Source of the DNA: a bacterium
Lineage (GTDB): Bacteria; Patescibacteriota; Gracilibacteria; JAUYGZ01
Direction: 5' to 3'
Assembly (NCBI GenBank): GCA_030690415.1
Contig: JAUYGZ010000003.1
Coordinates: 124,001-188,000 of the forward strand
Length of the DNA stretch: 64,000 nt
The position numbers were made by a program, and so were the translations under genes. Below are positions 9,155 through 17,277 of the stretch, in pieces (position 1 is the first letter of the stretch; each line of letters begins with the position of its first letter). The notes under the pieces were generated by a model. It saw only the letters and a list, made by a program, of their open reading frames with translations, ran no database searches and had not been told where the DNA came from.

Positions 9155-10999
9155 ATGATAACCTACAAAAAAATGCTTAAAAAACTCTTGGTCCTCTTTT
9201 CCGTTTCCCTTTTCGCAGCCTTTTTGGTGATGACAGCGAAGGCTCAGGATGCAGACAACGTCTTCTACTACCTGATCCCACCTCAAAAAAGCATCACGAT
9301 CAACGGAGAAAGGGTCACCAATAACTTGGCCACAAAGGGAAAAATGCTGTTTCTGAACGTCGTCCCTGAAAAGGTCACGGTAGACAAAAGCACCTCCGGT
9401 GTGCGGGTGATCAGTAAGAATTACCATATTGACGTCAATAAGGATGTCCAATTCATCCTCACGGAGCAGTTTCAGCTCACTGCGGGGAGTGTCCATGTTA
9501 TCACAAAAGATGGAAGTACGGCTCCGGAAACCATCTTGTTGGGAAATCTCTCCATCCAATTTCAATCAGCTGATTTCCTCTTGTTCATCAGTGGAGACCA
9601 GTCTCAAAAGATTCTCAAAGTCTTGGAAGGAGATGTGACGATTGAGAGCACCCAATCGGAACAAAAAACGATTCTGAAGTCTCAGCAAATGACGAGTACC
9701 GATGCTACAGGGAAGATTTTGGTACCGGTAGGCTTCGAAATGAGTCCGGAACAGCAGTGGTGGACAGGGAAAGAATACCAGGTTGATTTCGTCAAACTTC
9801 CGGTCGCCAACGCGGGCGAGGATCAAAGAGTCTTGGGGAGTATTGCGGTAGTACTGGAAGGTTCCAGATCCACCTTTGAAACAGGAGATATCTTTGAATG
9901 GAGCCTTGTCAAAGGCCCTACGGATAGCCAGGGCGTTCAGGTCAAAGAAGTCGCCTTTGATTCCACGAATATTGTCAAACCTCTCTTCACGCCGACAGTA
10001 GAGGGGGAGTATCGCTTCAGTCTGCAGATCACGAATCAGCAGGGAGAGAAGAGTAATGTGGATCTGGTGACCATTTACGTGGGAAAACGCTACCTCAAAC
10101 CGATTGTGATCTTTCCTGATGTCCCAGCGGATCACCCCAACAATATCGCCATCAGCTATCTCTACAAAAAAAACGTTATGACCGGATCAGATGATGCAGC
10201 GACCGGAAAGAGACTCTTTCGGCCTGAAGAAAAGCTTAACCGGGTGGAGATTCTCAAAACTATTTTTGTCCTTTTGGGGAATGAAGATATTCCCACTGAG
10301 GAAGAACTCCAAGCCCTGGGGGATGATATCTTCTTAGATGTGAAATCCAATCACTGGTTTGCTCCCTATGTCTATCTGGGAAAAAAAACGGGGCTCATCA
10401 CCGGTCATCCGGATGGCAGCTACCGTCCGGCGGATCCCGTCAACCTGGTCGAGGCGCTGAAGATCATCACGAAGGCTTATAAGCTGAGTCTGGAGCCTTA
10501 CAAAGGAGTGGGCAGACCTTATCCTGATGCGGAAGGCGATGCCTGGTACTCGCTGCTGCTCTTTTTTGCAAAAACCTACAACCTGGTCGATATGGATAGT
10601 CTTGGCAATATTCATCCGGATCAGGATCTGACTCGGGGAATGTTCGCGGAGATTATTTATCGGCTCGACAATGTGAACTTTCTCGAAAAACGAGGCTACC
10701 TCATGGGGACGGTCAGGAACGCCTCTACAAAGGCCGTGATAAACGCCGCGGAGGTTTTTATCTATGAAGCTTTAGATTCAGGAGCCACGAATGGATCAGA
10801 GGGAGATGGATTTGTAAAAAAGGGAGATTTGAAGCTCAAGACCAAGACAAAACAGGATGGTAGCTTTACTGTCTCGCTCCCGACGCGGACAAAATACTAT
10901 ATCGAAGTGATCAGTAATGATAAGGTGTCCGAGAAGAAGATCGTGACGGAAGTGACGGAAGATAAGGCGACAGTCATCGAACTGGAAATAAAACAATAG
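9155..10999 (+). CDS. S-layer homology (SLH) surface protein with FecR-like and PKD/REJ-like domains
   Basis: This secreted protein of about 614 residues starts with a signal peptide (MITYKKMLKKLLVLFSVSLFAAFLVMTAKAQ). A FecR-like segment (QKILKVLEGDVTIESTQSEQ) is followed by a PKD/REJ-like domain starting PVANAGEDQRV. Three SLH repeats lie at about residues 320-510: FPDVPADHPNNIAISYLYKK, FLDVKSNHWFAPYVYLGKKTGLITGHPDGSYRPADP, and PYPDAEGDAWYSLLLFFAKT. It ends with a carboxypeptidase-regulatory-like beta domain (LMGTVRNASTKAVINAAEVFIYE). SLH domains usually bind wall polymers and hold S-layer or surface proteins in place. The ORF track begins at 9032, which would put 41 polar residues before the signal peptide; ATG 9155 or 9173 fits better. 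Confidence 0.8.
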   Translation: MITYKKMLKKLLVLFSVSLFAAFLVMTAKAQDADNVFYYLIPPQKSITINGERVTNNLATKGKMLFLNVVPEKVTVDKSTSGVRVISKNYHIDVNKDVQFILTEQFQLTAGSVHVITKDGSTAPETILLGNLSIQFQSADFLLFISGDQSQKILKVLEGDVTIESTQSEQKTILKSQQMTSTDATGKILVPVGFEMSPEQQWWTGKEYQVDFVKLPVANAGEDQRVLGSIAVVLEGSRSTFETGDIFEWSLVKGPTDSQGVQVKEVAFDSTNIVKPLFTPTVEGEYRFSLQITNQQGEKSNVDLVTIYVGKRYLKPIVIFPDVPADHPNNIAISYLYKKNVMTGSDDAATGKRLFRPEEKLNRVEILKTIFVLLGNEDIPTEEELQALGDDIFLDVKSNHWFAPYVYLGKKTGLITGHPDGSYRPADPVNLVEALKIITKAYKLSLEPYKGVGRPYPDAEGDAWYSLLLFFAKTYNLVDMDSLGNIHPDQDLTRGMFAEIIYRLDNVNFLEKRGYLMGTVRNASTKAVINAAEVFIYEALDSGATNGSEGDGFVKKGDLKLKTKTKQDGSFTVSLPTRTKYYIEVISNDKVSEKKIVTEVTEDKATVIELEIKQ

Positions 11000-11029
11000 C
11001 TTCTCCCCATAGATCTCCCTCCTTCGCCC

Positions 11030-12061
11030 ATGCTTGAAATCCATGAGAAAGAAACCTGGGAAGGGTTTCCCTTCATGCAAGATAAAGGCTTGTTCCTGCA
11101 GTCTTTTCACCAAAAGGAACTTTATGAGTCTTTGGGGCAACGGACCTGGCTCTTCGAGGTGACTGGAATCCGTTCGCTCGTCACGAAGATTGAGGCCAAA
11201 AGGGGGACTTTCCTCTTTCTACCCTATGGCCCAATGCCGTCTGACGCGGATTCGGAAGCTTTCACAGCCTTTTTCACGGAGCTCAGAACTTTGGCCCAAG
11301 AAGAAGGGGCGTCTTTTATTCGTGTGAGCCCCTACTGGGAAGAAACAGACGAGAAAAAAGCGCTTTTGGTCGGTCATGGCTTTCGACCTGCTCCTATCCA
11401 CATGCTTGCGGAGACGCTTTGGGTATTAGATCTGGAAGGCAAGACTGATGAACAACTCCTGGAGGGCATGGAAAAAAAACATCGCAATCTCGTCCGTCGG
11501 GCGATCAAAGATGGGGTGGAGATTTCTAGGACCACGACTCCAGAGGCGGTTGATCGTTTTGTAGAGCTCCATTGGGAAACGAGGGAAAGACATCAGTTTA
11601 CGCCGTACCCAAAAGACTTTTTCCGAAACCAGGTCAGGCTCTTCGCAGAGGATGATCAGGTGCTGGTGATCGAAGCCACTCATGGAGGAGAGCTTCTAGC
11701 GTCAGCCATTATTATGACCTACGGGAAGGTCGGAGCCTACCATCACGGAGCCTCGTCTTCCAACCCTGAGCACCGCAAAATCCCGGCGTCCTACCTCATC
11801 CAGTGGGAGGCCATACAAGAAGCTCGACGGAGAGGGTGTAGCCGGTATAATTTCTGGGGAGTGGCTCCATATCGTCTGGATGCCGAAGGCAAGCGAGTGT
11901 ATGAAAATCTAAAACACCCCTTTTGCGGTATTACGCACTTCAAAACCGGATTTGGGGGCCATCGAGTCGATCTCCTTCCCTGTCATGACCTCGTCGTTAA
12001 CGCCCGGTATTACCTCAATTGGTCCATCGAGAAGGTTCGGAAGTGGAAAAGGGGATTTTAA
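11030..12061 (+). CDS. FemAB/FemX-family aminoacyl-tRNA-dependent transferase
   Basis: This 343-residue protein has the tandem GNAT folds of the FemABX family, which use aminoacyl-tRNA to add bridge residues to peptidoglycan precursors. Recognisable parts are MEKKHRNLVRRAIKDGVEISR, the second-domain segment LLASAIIMTYGKVGAYHHGASS, and the late motif GCSRYNFWGVAP, followed by a conserved stretch ending in a Phe-Gly-Gly loop (FKTGFGGH). It starts 30 bases after the SLH gene on the same strand. A role in cross-bridge formation is inferred from the family; the added residue is unknown. Confidence 0.85.
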   Translation: MLEIHEKETWEGFPFMQDKGLFLQSFHQKELYESLGQRTWLFEVTGIRSLVTKIEAKRGTFLFLPYGPMPSDADSEAFTAFFTELRTLAQEEGASFIRVSPYWEETDEKKALLVGHGFRPAPIHMLAETLWVLDLEGKTDEQLLEGMEKKHRNLVRRAIKDGVEISRTTTPEAVDRFVELHWETRERHQFTPYPKDFFRNQVRLFAEDDQVLVIEATHGGELLASAIIMTYGKVGAYHHGASSSNPEHRKIPASYLIQWEAIQEARRRGCSRYNFWGVAPYRLDAEGKRVYENLKHPFCGITHFKTGFGGHRVDLLPCHDLVVNARYYLNWSIEKVRKWKRGF

Positions 12062-12163
12062 AAAGTGGAAGAAATGTCTTGTAATGCCTGAGGAGAATCT
12101 ATAAACTGCGTTAGCAATTGAGACTTTACGCACTCAATACTTAACTCTCAACCTCAACTTCCC

Positions 12164-12406
12164 ATGGCCAAACACCCTACCCCGAAACGCCAACTGCCCA
12201 AGTCAGACGGACGTAAGCGATACGGTATGTTTCAGTACAAAGCTCGAAAGAGACTCGAAAACGCCGTTAATCTGGTTGATTGTTCCAACTGCAAAGGAAA
12301 GCGCATGTCTCATCACGCATGTCCGAGCTGTGGATACTACAGGGGAAGAAAGGTGATCGACATGAGTTCTAAAGTGAAGGAAAAGATCCAGAAGATATCC
12401 GCTTAA
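12164..12406 (+). CDS. rpmF: 50S ribosomal protein L32
   Basis: An 80-residue basic protein of the large subunit. The N-terminus [19 protein letters not shown] and a zinc-ribbon [25 protein letters not shown] (CxxC...CxxC) identify L32. It is slightly longer than the usual 57-60 residues because of a C-terminal extension ([13 protein letters not shown]). It is 11 bases ahead of rpmE on the same strand, so the two zinc-type ribosomal proteins are probably co-expressed. Confidence 0.95.
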   Translation: MAKHPTPKRQLPKSDGRKRYGMFQYKARKRLENAVNLVDCSNCKGKRMSHHACPSCGYYRGRKVIDMSSKVKEKIQKISA

Positions 12407-12417
12407 GTTATTTTGTC

Positions 12418-12651
12418 ATGAAAAAAGAGATTCATCCCCAGTACTTCATCAACGCTCAGATTACCTGTGCTTGCGGAAACGTCATCACTTCAGGGTCCAC
12501 TCAGGAGGCACTGAGCGTTGAAGTATGCAGTGCTTGTCATCCTTTCTACACCGGGAAGAAGAAGCTTCTGGATACCGCTGGACGAGTCAACAAGTTCATT
12601 GAGCGACAGAAGAAGGCGGAAGCCTCGAAGCAGACGAAAAAAACTGCCTAG
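12418..12651 (+). CDS. rpmE: 50S ribosomal protein L31
   Basis: A 77-residue large-subunit protein starting [10 protein letters not shown]. The zinc-binding form is shown by CACGN and the later [24 protein letters not shown], the L31 signature. A Lys-rich tail follows. It is second in an rpmF-rpmE pair, and a strong intrinsic terminator lies about 37 bases downstream. Confidence 0.95.
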   Translation: MKKEIHPQYFINAQITCACGNVITSGSTQEALSVEVCSACHPFYTGKKKLLDTAGRVNKFIERQKKAEASKQTKKTA

Positions 12652-12688
12652 TGGAAAGGCTGTCGTGGACAGTTCTGAAGATTTTAAG

Positions 12689-12711
12689 GCCATCATCGAT
12701 GGCTTTTTTTT
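12689..12711 (+). terminator. Intrinsic terminator of rpmF-rpmE
   Basis: GCCATC-ATC-GATGGC is followed directly by TTTTTTTT: a 6-bp GC-containing stem, tri-loop and long U-tract. It ends the ribosomal protein pair before the convergent CorC-family gene. Confidence 0.85.
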
Positions 12712-12739
12712 GTACCTCCTCGCAATGACAGCGTAGCGA

Positions 12740-14020
12740 TTACCTTTTTTTCATTCCTTTAGGATTCTTCTTTCGCTTCACCTGCATCCTGACCTTATCG
12801 ATCCGCTTGCCATCCATTTTTTCCACGACAAACTCAACCCCTTCCTTTGCCAGAATAATCTTTTCTCCTTCACGGGGAAAGGCTCCCAGTTTTTTCAGGA
12901 TAAGAAAGGCCACCGTCCGATGAGTGGGGATATCCACCTCAAAGGGATGGTGTTCGAAGATCTCATCCAGTGTGGTGTTCGCCTCGAGATGGTAAACGTT
13001 GGCACTGGTTTTTTTCACGGAATCCACTTCAACGTCTGATTCATCGACGATGTCACCCACGATTTCCTCAAGTACGTCCTCGATGGTCACCAGCCCAGCG
13101 GCTGATCCGAACTCGTCCAAAATGATCGCGATGTGAACTCGCTTTTGTTGAAAGCTTCGGAAAATCTGATTGATGGGCTTGGTGACGGGGAAGAAAAGGA
13201 TCTTATACTGTTTGAGGTCTTTGAGTTTTTTCTTTAGGTTGGACAGTTTTCGGGACTCCTTGATCAGGTCTTTTATAGTCACATAACCGGTGATGTGATC
13301 AAGCGTCTGGTCGTAGACCGGAAATCGGGAATGAGTGCTCCTGGTGATGATTTTAAGGGCCGTTTCGAGTGTACATTCATCGGAGAAGGCTTCAATCTCA
13401 CTTTTTACCACCATGATCTCTTCAGCCGTGGTATCGCTAAATTCAAAAATATTCTGAATAAACTCGCTTTCTTGTTTATTAAATTCACCTTCCTCATGAC
13501 CAATATTCAGCATGGCGATGACCTCATCCTCCGTGACGGACTTAAAATTCTTTTTGCCGAGACTCCAGATAAAAAACCGGGTCATCAGCTCCAGGAGGTA
13601 AATAAAGGGGTAGAGGAGGATGCTGAGGAGCAGGAGGAGAGGGCTGCAGAATTGGGAAACAGGCACGTTGAAGCGTTGGGCAAGTGTCTTGGGAATAATC
13701 TCACCAAGGATAAGAGAAACCAGGGTCATGACTCCTACTACGTAGGCGATGAGCAGATCGCCGTAAATTTGCTCTGCGAGCTTTGTAGCCATGACGGAAG
13801 CCCAGACATTGACCAGATTACTTCCAATGAGAATAGTGATCAGCATCCTGTCAGGATGTGCTTTGAGTCTCGCGATGAAGTTGGAAAAAGTTTTCTTTTG
13901 CTCGACGAGCGTCCTTACCCTGGCATACGAAAGAGAAGTCAGAGCAGTTTCTGAAGCTGAGAAGTATCCTGAGAGAATAACCAGAAAGACCAACAGGAGC
14001 ACACTCGATTCAGTATCCAT
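12740..14020 (-). CDS. CNNM/CorC-family transporter-associated protein (DUF21-CBS-CorC_HlyC)
   Basis: This membrane protein of about 426 residues has an N-terminal DUF21 domain with three to four helices (VLLLVFLVILSGYFSASETALTSLSYARVR). A CBS pair follows (SRFPVYDQTLDHITGYVTIKDLI and VHIAIILDEFGSAAGLVTIEDVLEEIVGDI). The C-terminal CorC_HlyC domain ends the protein. These proteins are linked to Mg2+/Co2+ homeostasis, although many are still labelled hemolysin in databases. The start is uncertain between 14041 (MFLFFAEMD) and 14020 (MDTESS); the second resembles typical family starts. It is divergent from alaS. Confidence 0.85.
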   Translation of the reverse strand: MDTESSVLLLVFLVILSGYFSASETALTSLSYARVRTLVEQKKTFSNFIARLKAHPDRMLITILIGSNLVNVWASVMATKLAEQIYGDLLIAYVVGVMTLVSLILGEIIPKTLAQRFNVPVSQFCSPLLLLLSILLYPFIYLLELMTRFFIWSLGKKNFKSVTEDEVIAMLNIGHEEGEFNKQESEFIQNIFEFSDTTAEEIMVVKSEIEAFSDECTLETALKIITRSTHSRFPVYDQTLDHITGYVTIKDLIKESRKLSNLKKKLKDLKQYKILFFPVTKPINQIFRSFQQKRVHIAIILDEFGSAAGLVTIEDVLEEIVGDIVDESDVEVDSVKKTSANVYHLEANTTLDEIFEHHPFEVDIPTHRTVAFLILKKLGAFPREGEKIILAKEGVEFVVEKMDGKRIDKVRMQVKRKKNPKGMKKR

Positions 14021-14172
14021 TTCTGCAAAAAACAAAAACATTCAAGATATCTTTATCCTACCTGAAGAGCCCATTTTTGAAAAGGGGATTGAACTTGTCA
14101 GAGGATAAGGGATTGATATAGTACCAATACAGAAATTCACACCTCCTACAACTTACTACTGTTCTGTCTCCC

Positions 14173-15966
14173 ATGTTCACCGCCAAAAAACTCCGCCAGC
14201 AATACATCGACTTTTTCGTGTCAAAAGGACATAAGCAGATTTCTTCAGCGTCATTGGTGCCGCAGGAGGATCCGACAGTCCTCTTCACGACCGCGGGAAT
14301 GCACCCTTTGGTTCCCTTCCTGATGGGAGAAAAGCACCCCATGGGCTTAAGGCTGGTGAATGCTCAGAAGTGCGTTCGAACAGGTGATATCGATGAAGTG
14401 GGGGACTGCTCACATCTGACCTTTTTCGAAATGCTGGGAAACTGGTCGCTGGGAGATTACTTCAAAAAAGAAGCCATTGAATGGAGCTTCGAATTCCTGA
14501 CCAAAGTTCTGGAAATCCCACTCGATCGCCTTGCCTTCACCTGTTTCGAAGGGGACGCTGACGCGCCAAAAGACGAAGAAGCAGCAGGGATCTGGAAAGT
14601 ACTGGGGGTCCCTGAGCACCGTGTCTTCTTTCTTCCGAAAAAAGATAACTGGTGGGGGCCGGCAGGGGAGACGGGACCCTGCGGACCCGATACCGAGATG
14701 TTTTATATTCACGATGTCGAGCAGTTCGACACCGTTGCCAAAGGAAGCAAAGAAGGGTTTCAGGAGGCTGATAAATTGAAGCTTATGGTCGAAATCTGGA
14801 ATGACGTCTTCATGCAGTACAACAAGCAGGCCGATGGATCTTTTGTTCCCCTCACGCAACAAAACGTCGACACCGGTATGGGTCTGGAGCGAACCTTGTG
14901 CGTCCTCAACGGCTACGACAATGTCTACGAAACAGAACTCTTCAAACCAACGGTTGATAAAATAAAGGAGCTTGCGACCGTTCAAGACGACATCCAATCT
15001 CTCCGCATCATCGCGGACCACACCCGCACCATGACCTTCATGGCCGGCGACCACGTCCGGCCATCCAATATGGGACAGGGCTATGTCATGCGACGCATCA
15101 TGCGCCGTGCGATTCGTCATGGAAAGAAAATCGGGATTGAACAGCATTTTTTGGGAGAACTGGCACGGATCATTATCGACCAATACTCGGATATCTACCC
15201 TGAGCTGGGTCAGCATCGGGAAGAGATGCTGAAAGCCATCAAAGACGAGGAAGACCGTTTCACCAAGACCCTCACTCAGGGACTCAAAGAGTTTGAGAAG
15301 CTTGCGAAGCAAATTCAAGAAGAGGGGCAGAAAACTATTCCCGGCGATCAGGCTTTCCACCTCTATGATACTTACGGATTCCCGATCGAGATGACGGATG
15401 ATCTGGCGAAGGAGAATGACCTGGAGGTGGATCTTCAGGGTTTCGAAAAGGCGTTTGAACAGCACCAGGATCTTTCCCGAACGGCTTCAGCAGGGATCTT
15501 CAAAGGAGGTTTGGCAGATCACAGCGATGAATCAAAGCGTTTGCACACCGCTACCCATCTCCTGCACACCGCTCTCAGACGAGTTTTGGGAGACCATGTG
15601 GAGCAAAGAGGATCCAACATTACCAAAGAACGACTGCGATTTGATTTCACCTTCGAGCGAAAGATGACGCCCGAAGAGATCCAGCAGGTGGAAAAGCTGG
15701 TCAATGACGCCGTCCAGGCCAAGATCGACGTGTACTTCAAGGAAATGACTTTTGAAGAAGCTCAGAAGGTGGGGGCGATTGGTCTCTTCGAGTACAAGTA
15801 CGGCGACACGGTGAAGGTGTACTTCATGGGTGATTATTCGACTGAGGTCTGTGGAGGGCCGCATGTCGACAACACAGGCGAGTTGGGTGGATTTAAAATC
15901 ACCAAAGAAGAGTCCTGTGCCGCCGGAATTAGGAGGATCAAAGCTACTGTTGCGGCGAATCAGTAG
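14173..15966 (+). CDS. alaS: Alanyl-tRNA synthetase, short form without C-Ala domain
   Basis: This class II synthetase charges tRNA-Ala. The catalytic domain begins MFTAKKLRQQYIDFFVSKGHK and shows motif 2-like NAQKCVRTGDIDEVGD and the GMGLERT segment. The editing domain has zinc and catalytic residues HTATHLLH (about 457-464) and CGGPH (about 558). The protein stops soon after the editing domain (AAGIRRIKATVAANQ) at 597 residues. Usual bacterial AlaRS has about 870 residues with a C-terminal dimerising C-Ala domain, which is absent. The ORF ends cleanly before a palindromic repeat, so I see no sign of a frameshift. Short AlaRS forms are, to my knowledge, not rare in CPR bacteria. Confidence 0.93.
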   Translation: MFTAKKLRQQYIDFFVSKGHKQISSASLVPQEDPTVLFTTAGMHPLVPFLMGEKHPMGLRLVNAQKCVRTGDIDEVGDCSHLTFFEMLGNWSLGDYFKKEAIEWSFEFLTKVLEIPLDRLAFTCFEGDADAPKDEEAAGIWKVLGVPEHRVFFLPKKDNWWGPAGETGPCGPDTEMFYIHDVEQFDTVAKGSKEGFQEADKLKLMVEIWNDVFMQYNKQADGSFVPLTQQNVDTGMGLERTLCVLNGYDNVYETELFKPTVDKIKELATVQDDIQSLRIIADHTRTMTFMAGDHVRPSNMGQGYVMRRIMRRAIRHGKKIGIEQHFLGELARIIIDQYSDIYPELGQHREEMLKAIKDEEDRFTKTLTQGLKEFEKLAKQIQEEGQKTIPGDQAFHLYDTYGFPIEMTDDLAKENDLEVDLQGFEKAFEQHQDLSRTASAGIFKGGLADHSDESKRLHTATHLLHTALRRVLGDHVEQRGSNITKERLRFDFTFERKMTPEEIQQVEKLVNDAVQAKIDVYFKEMTFEEAQKVGAIGLFEYKYGDTVKVYFMGDYSTEVCGGPHVDNTGELGGFKITKEESCAAGIRRIKATVAANQ

Positions 15967-15970
15967 GTTT

Positions 15971-16058
15971 AACTCACCCCCCTCTTCGCTTCCGCTCAGC
16001 GTCCCCCTCTCTTCCGAAGAGAGGGGGACAGCGAACGTTAGTGAGCAGGGGGTGAGTT
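15971..16058. repeat. Long palindromic repeat, copy A
   Basis: Outer arms AACTCACCCCC and GGGGGTGAGTT are an 11-bp perfect inverted repeat. The core GTCCCCCTCTCTTC-C-GAAGAGAGGGGGAC is a 14-bp perfect palindrome around one base. A second copy with the same arms and core is at 50996-51072. This copy lies between two convergent genes and could end transcription both ways. It also supplies the stop and last residues (NSPPAH) of the minus-strand gene. Confidence 0.85.
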
Positions 16059-17267
16059 GAGTTCCTCCGCGTCCTCCATGCTCAACCCTTCAGGAATACT
16101 CGCCAGAGTCTGGTTCCTTTTCGCCAGTTGCTGATCAACGTCATTCAGAACTTTCGAGAAGGGGACAGAAACTTCCTTCTCTTTCTTCTCTTTCTTCTCT
16201 TGCTTCTCTTCCTTGCCTTTGCCTTCCAAACGCAGGAAAACAGGAGGGGCGTCCCAAACAAGATAGTCAAAATTCTTTCCATCTTTCGTAAAGGTCACCC
16301 AGAAGGAGCCCCGTTCACGTTGTCCAGGAATCATATTATTCTCGGTTCTTTTCGCATTGATCGCGATCTGTACATCCGGATGAGTACTTTCCTGTTCAGT
16401 TTTCAGCGCCTGAAAATATTCAGCCAAAATCGGCCGGGTTGCCACAGCATTTTCAATGGAGTCGGTGTAGGCAAGATCAGGGTCTATGAAGACTCTGTTC
16501 CTTTCTGAGGGAAGTGAAGGCTGCCATTTACTTTTTTTATCTCCTCTGAAGAGCACGACCAAATAGTATAAGGTCTGTCCATTCTTCGGATCCACTCCCG
16601 ATCGGATCGCGTACCCAGTATCCGTGTAGTCTCCCAAGAGTATCCGGCGGTGGTGAATCTTGACATCCTCTTGAGATTCGATGAAAAACGCCAAGGCCTC
16701 TTCAGCAGTGCGGAAACCCTGGGTGAGGATCTCGCCGTGGATCTTATGATCCGTCTGAAAGGTTGTCGAGGTGTGATCCATTTCTTGTCCTTTGGCGAAA
16801 CCATCAGCGATCTGGGCAGCCAATTGAGAGAGCTCATCGTTCTCCGTGAGCTGGGGCTTCCGAAGTGGAATAAAGTCAGTCGGTTGCTCAATTTTCGCGG
16901 ACGATTCACGGTATTCGTTCATGAGCCGTCCAAACTGTTGTGCCATCTGATCGACGTGTTGTTTTTCAAGCTTTTCAGCCTGTTTGAATGGATTGGGAAG
17001 GGTTTCTTTTACTTGCTCTTGAACACTTTGCTGAAGGCTCTCAATGGGGCTTGTAACCTCTTTAGTCTCTGGAGCTGATGTTTTTTCTGTTTTCGAGGAG
17101 GAAAAGAGACTCGAAATGCGGTTCCAATAGCCTTTGATCGTCTGAACAACAGTATTTTCAGTCAGCAAGCCTTTGATCCGATCTGAGAAGGATTTCTTCA
17201 GAGTCTCAACCGGATCAGGTTTCTCAGTTTGTTCCTGTGGCCGTTCTGGAAGGGTGGTGAGTGCCAT
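16038..17267 (-). CDS. CAP/SCP-like domain protein of unknown role
   Basis: A 409-residue protein without signal peptide or membrane helix. Residues 1-110 are low-complexity and helical, with a Ser/Glu-rich linker. Residues about 112-242 resemble a CAP (SCP/PR1) domain: LMNEYRESS, then DHKIHGEILTQGFRTAEEALAFFIES, then KIHHRRILLGDYTDTGYAIRSG (compare GENIAxGF and GHRxNIL...TxxGxG). The expected second His (HHRR) and Glu (HGEI) are present. A Lys/Glu-rich stretch (KGKEEKQEKKEKKEKE) precedes a C-terminal helix. The last codons come from the palindromic repeat. It lies 10 bases after the 553-residue gene, probably in one operon. The lack of an export signal is odd for CAP proteins. Domain call moderate; function unknown. 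Confidence 0.6.
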   Translation of the reverse strand: MALTTLPERPQEQTEKPDPVETLKKSFSDRIKGLLTENTVVQTIKGYWNRISSLFSSSKTEKTSAPETKEVTSPIESLQQSVQEQVKETLPNPFKQAEKLEKQHVDQMAQQFGRLMNEYRESSAKIEQPTDFIPLRKPQLTENDELSQLAAQIADGFAKGQEMDHTSTTFQTDHKIHGEILTQGFRTAEEALAFFIESQEDVKIHHRRILLGDYTDTGYAIRSGVDPKNGQTLYYLVVLFRGDKKSKWQPSLPSERNRVFIDPDLAYTDSIENAVATRPILAEYFQALKTEQESTHPDVQIAINAKRTENNMIPGQRERGSFWVTFTKDGKNFDYLVWDAPPVFLRLEGKGKEEKQEKKEKKEKEVSVPFSKVLNDVDQQLAKRNQTLASIPEGLSMEDAEELNSPPAH

Positions 17268-17277
17268 AATAAAAAAA

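Noticed and set aside
13295-13954. 219-codon plus-strand ORF opposite the CNNM/CorC gene
   Set aside because: Antisense shadow without recognisable features.
14410-15465. 351-codon minus-strand ORF opposite alaS
   Set aside because: It is antisense to a confident gene, shows no family motifs, and has the composition of a shadow frame.
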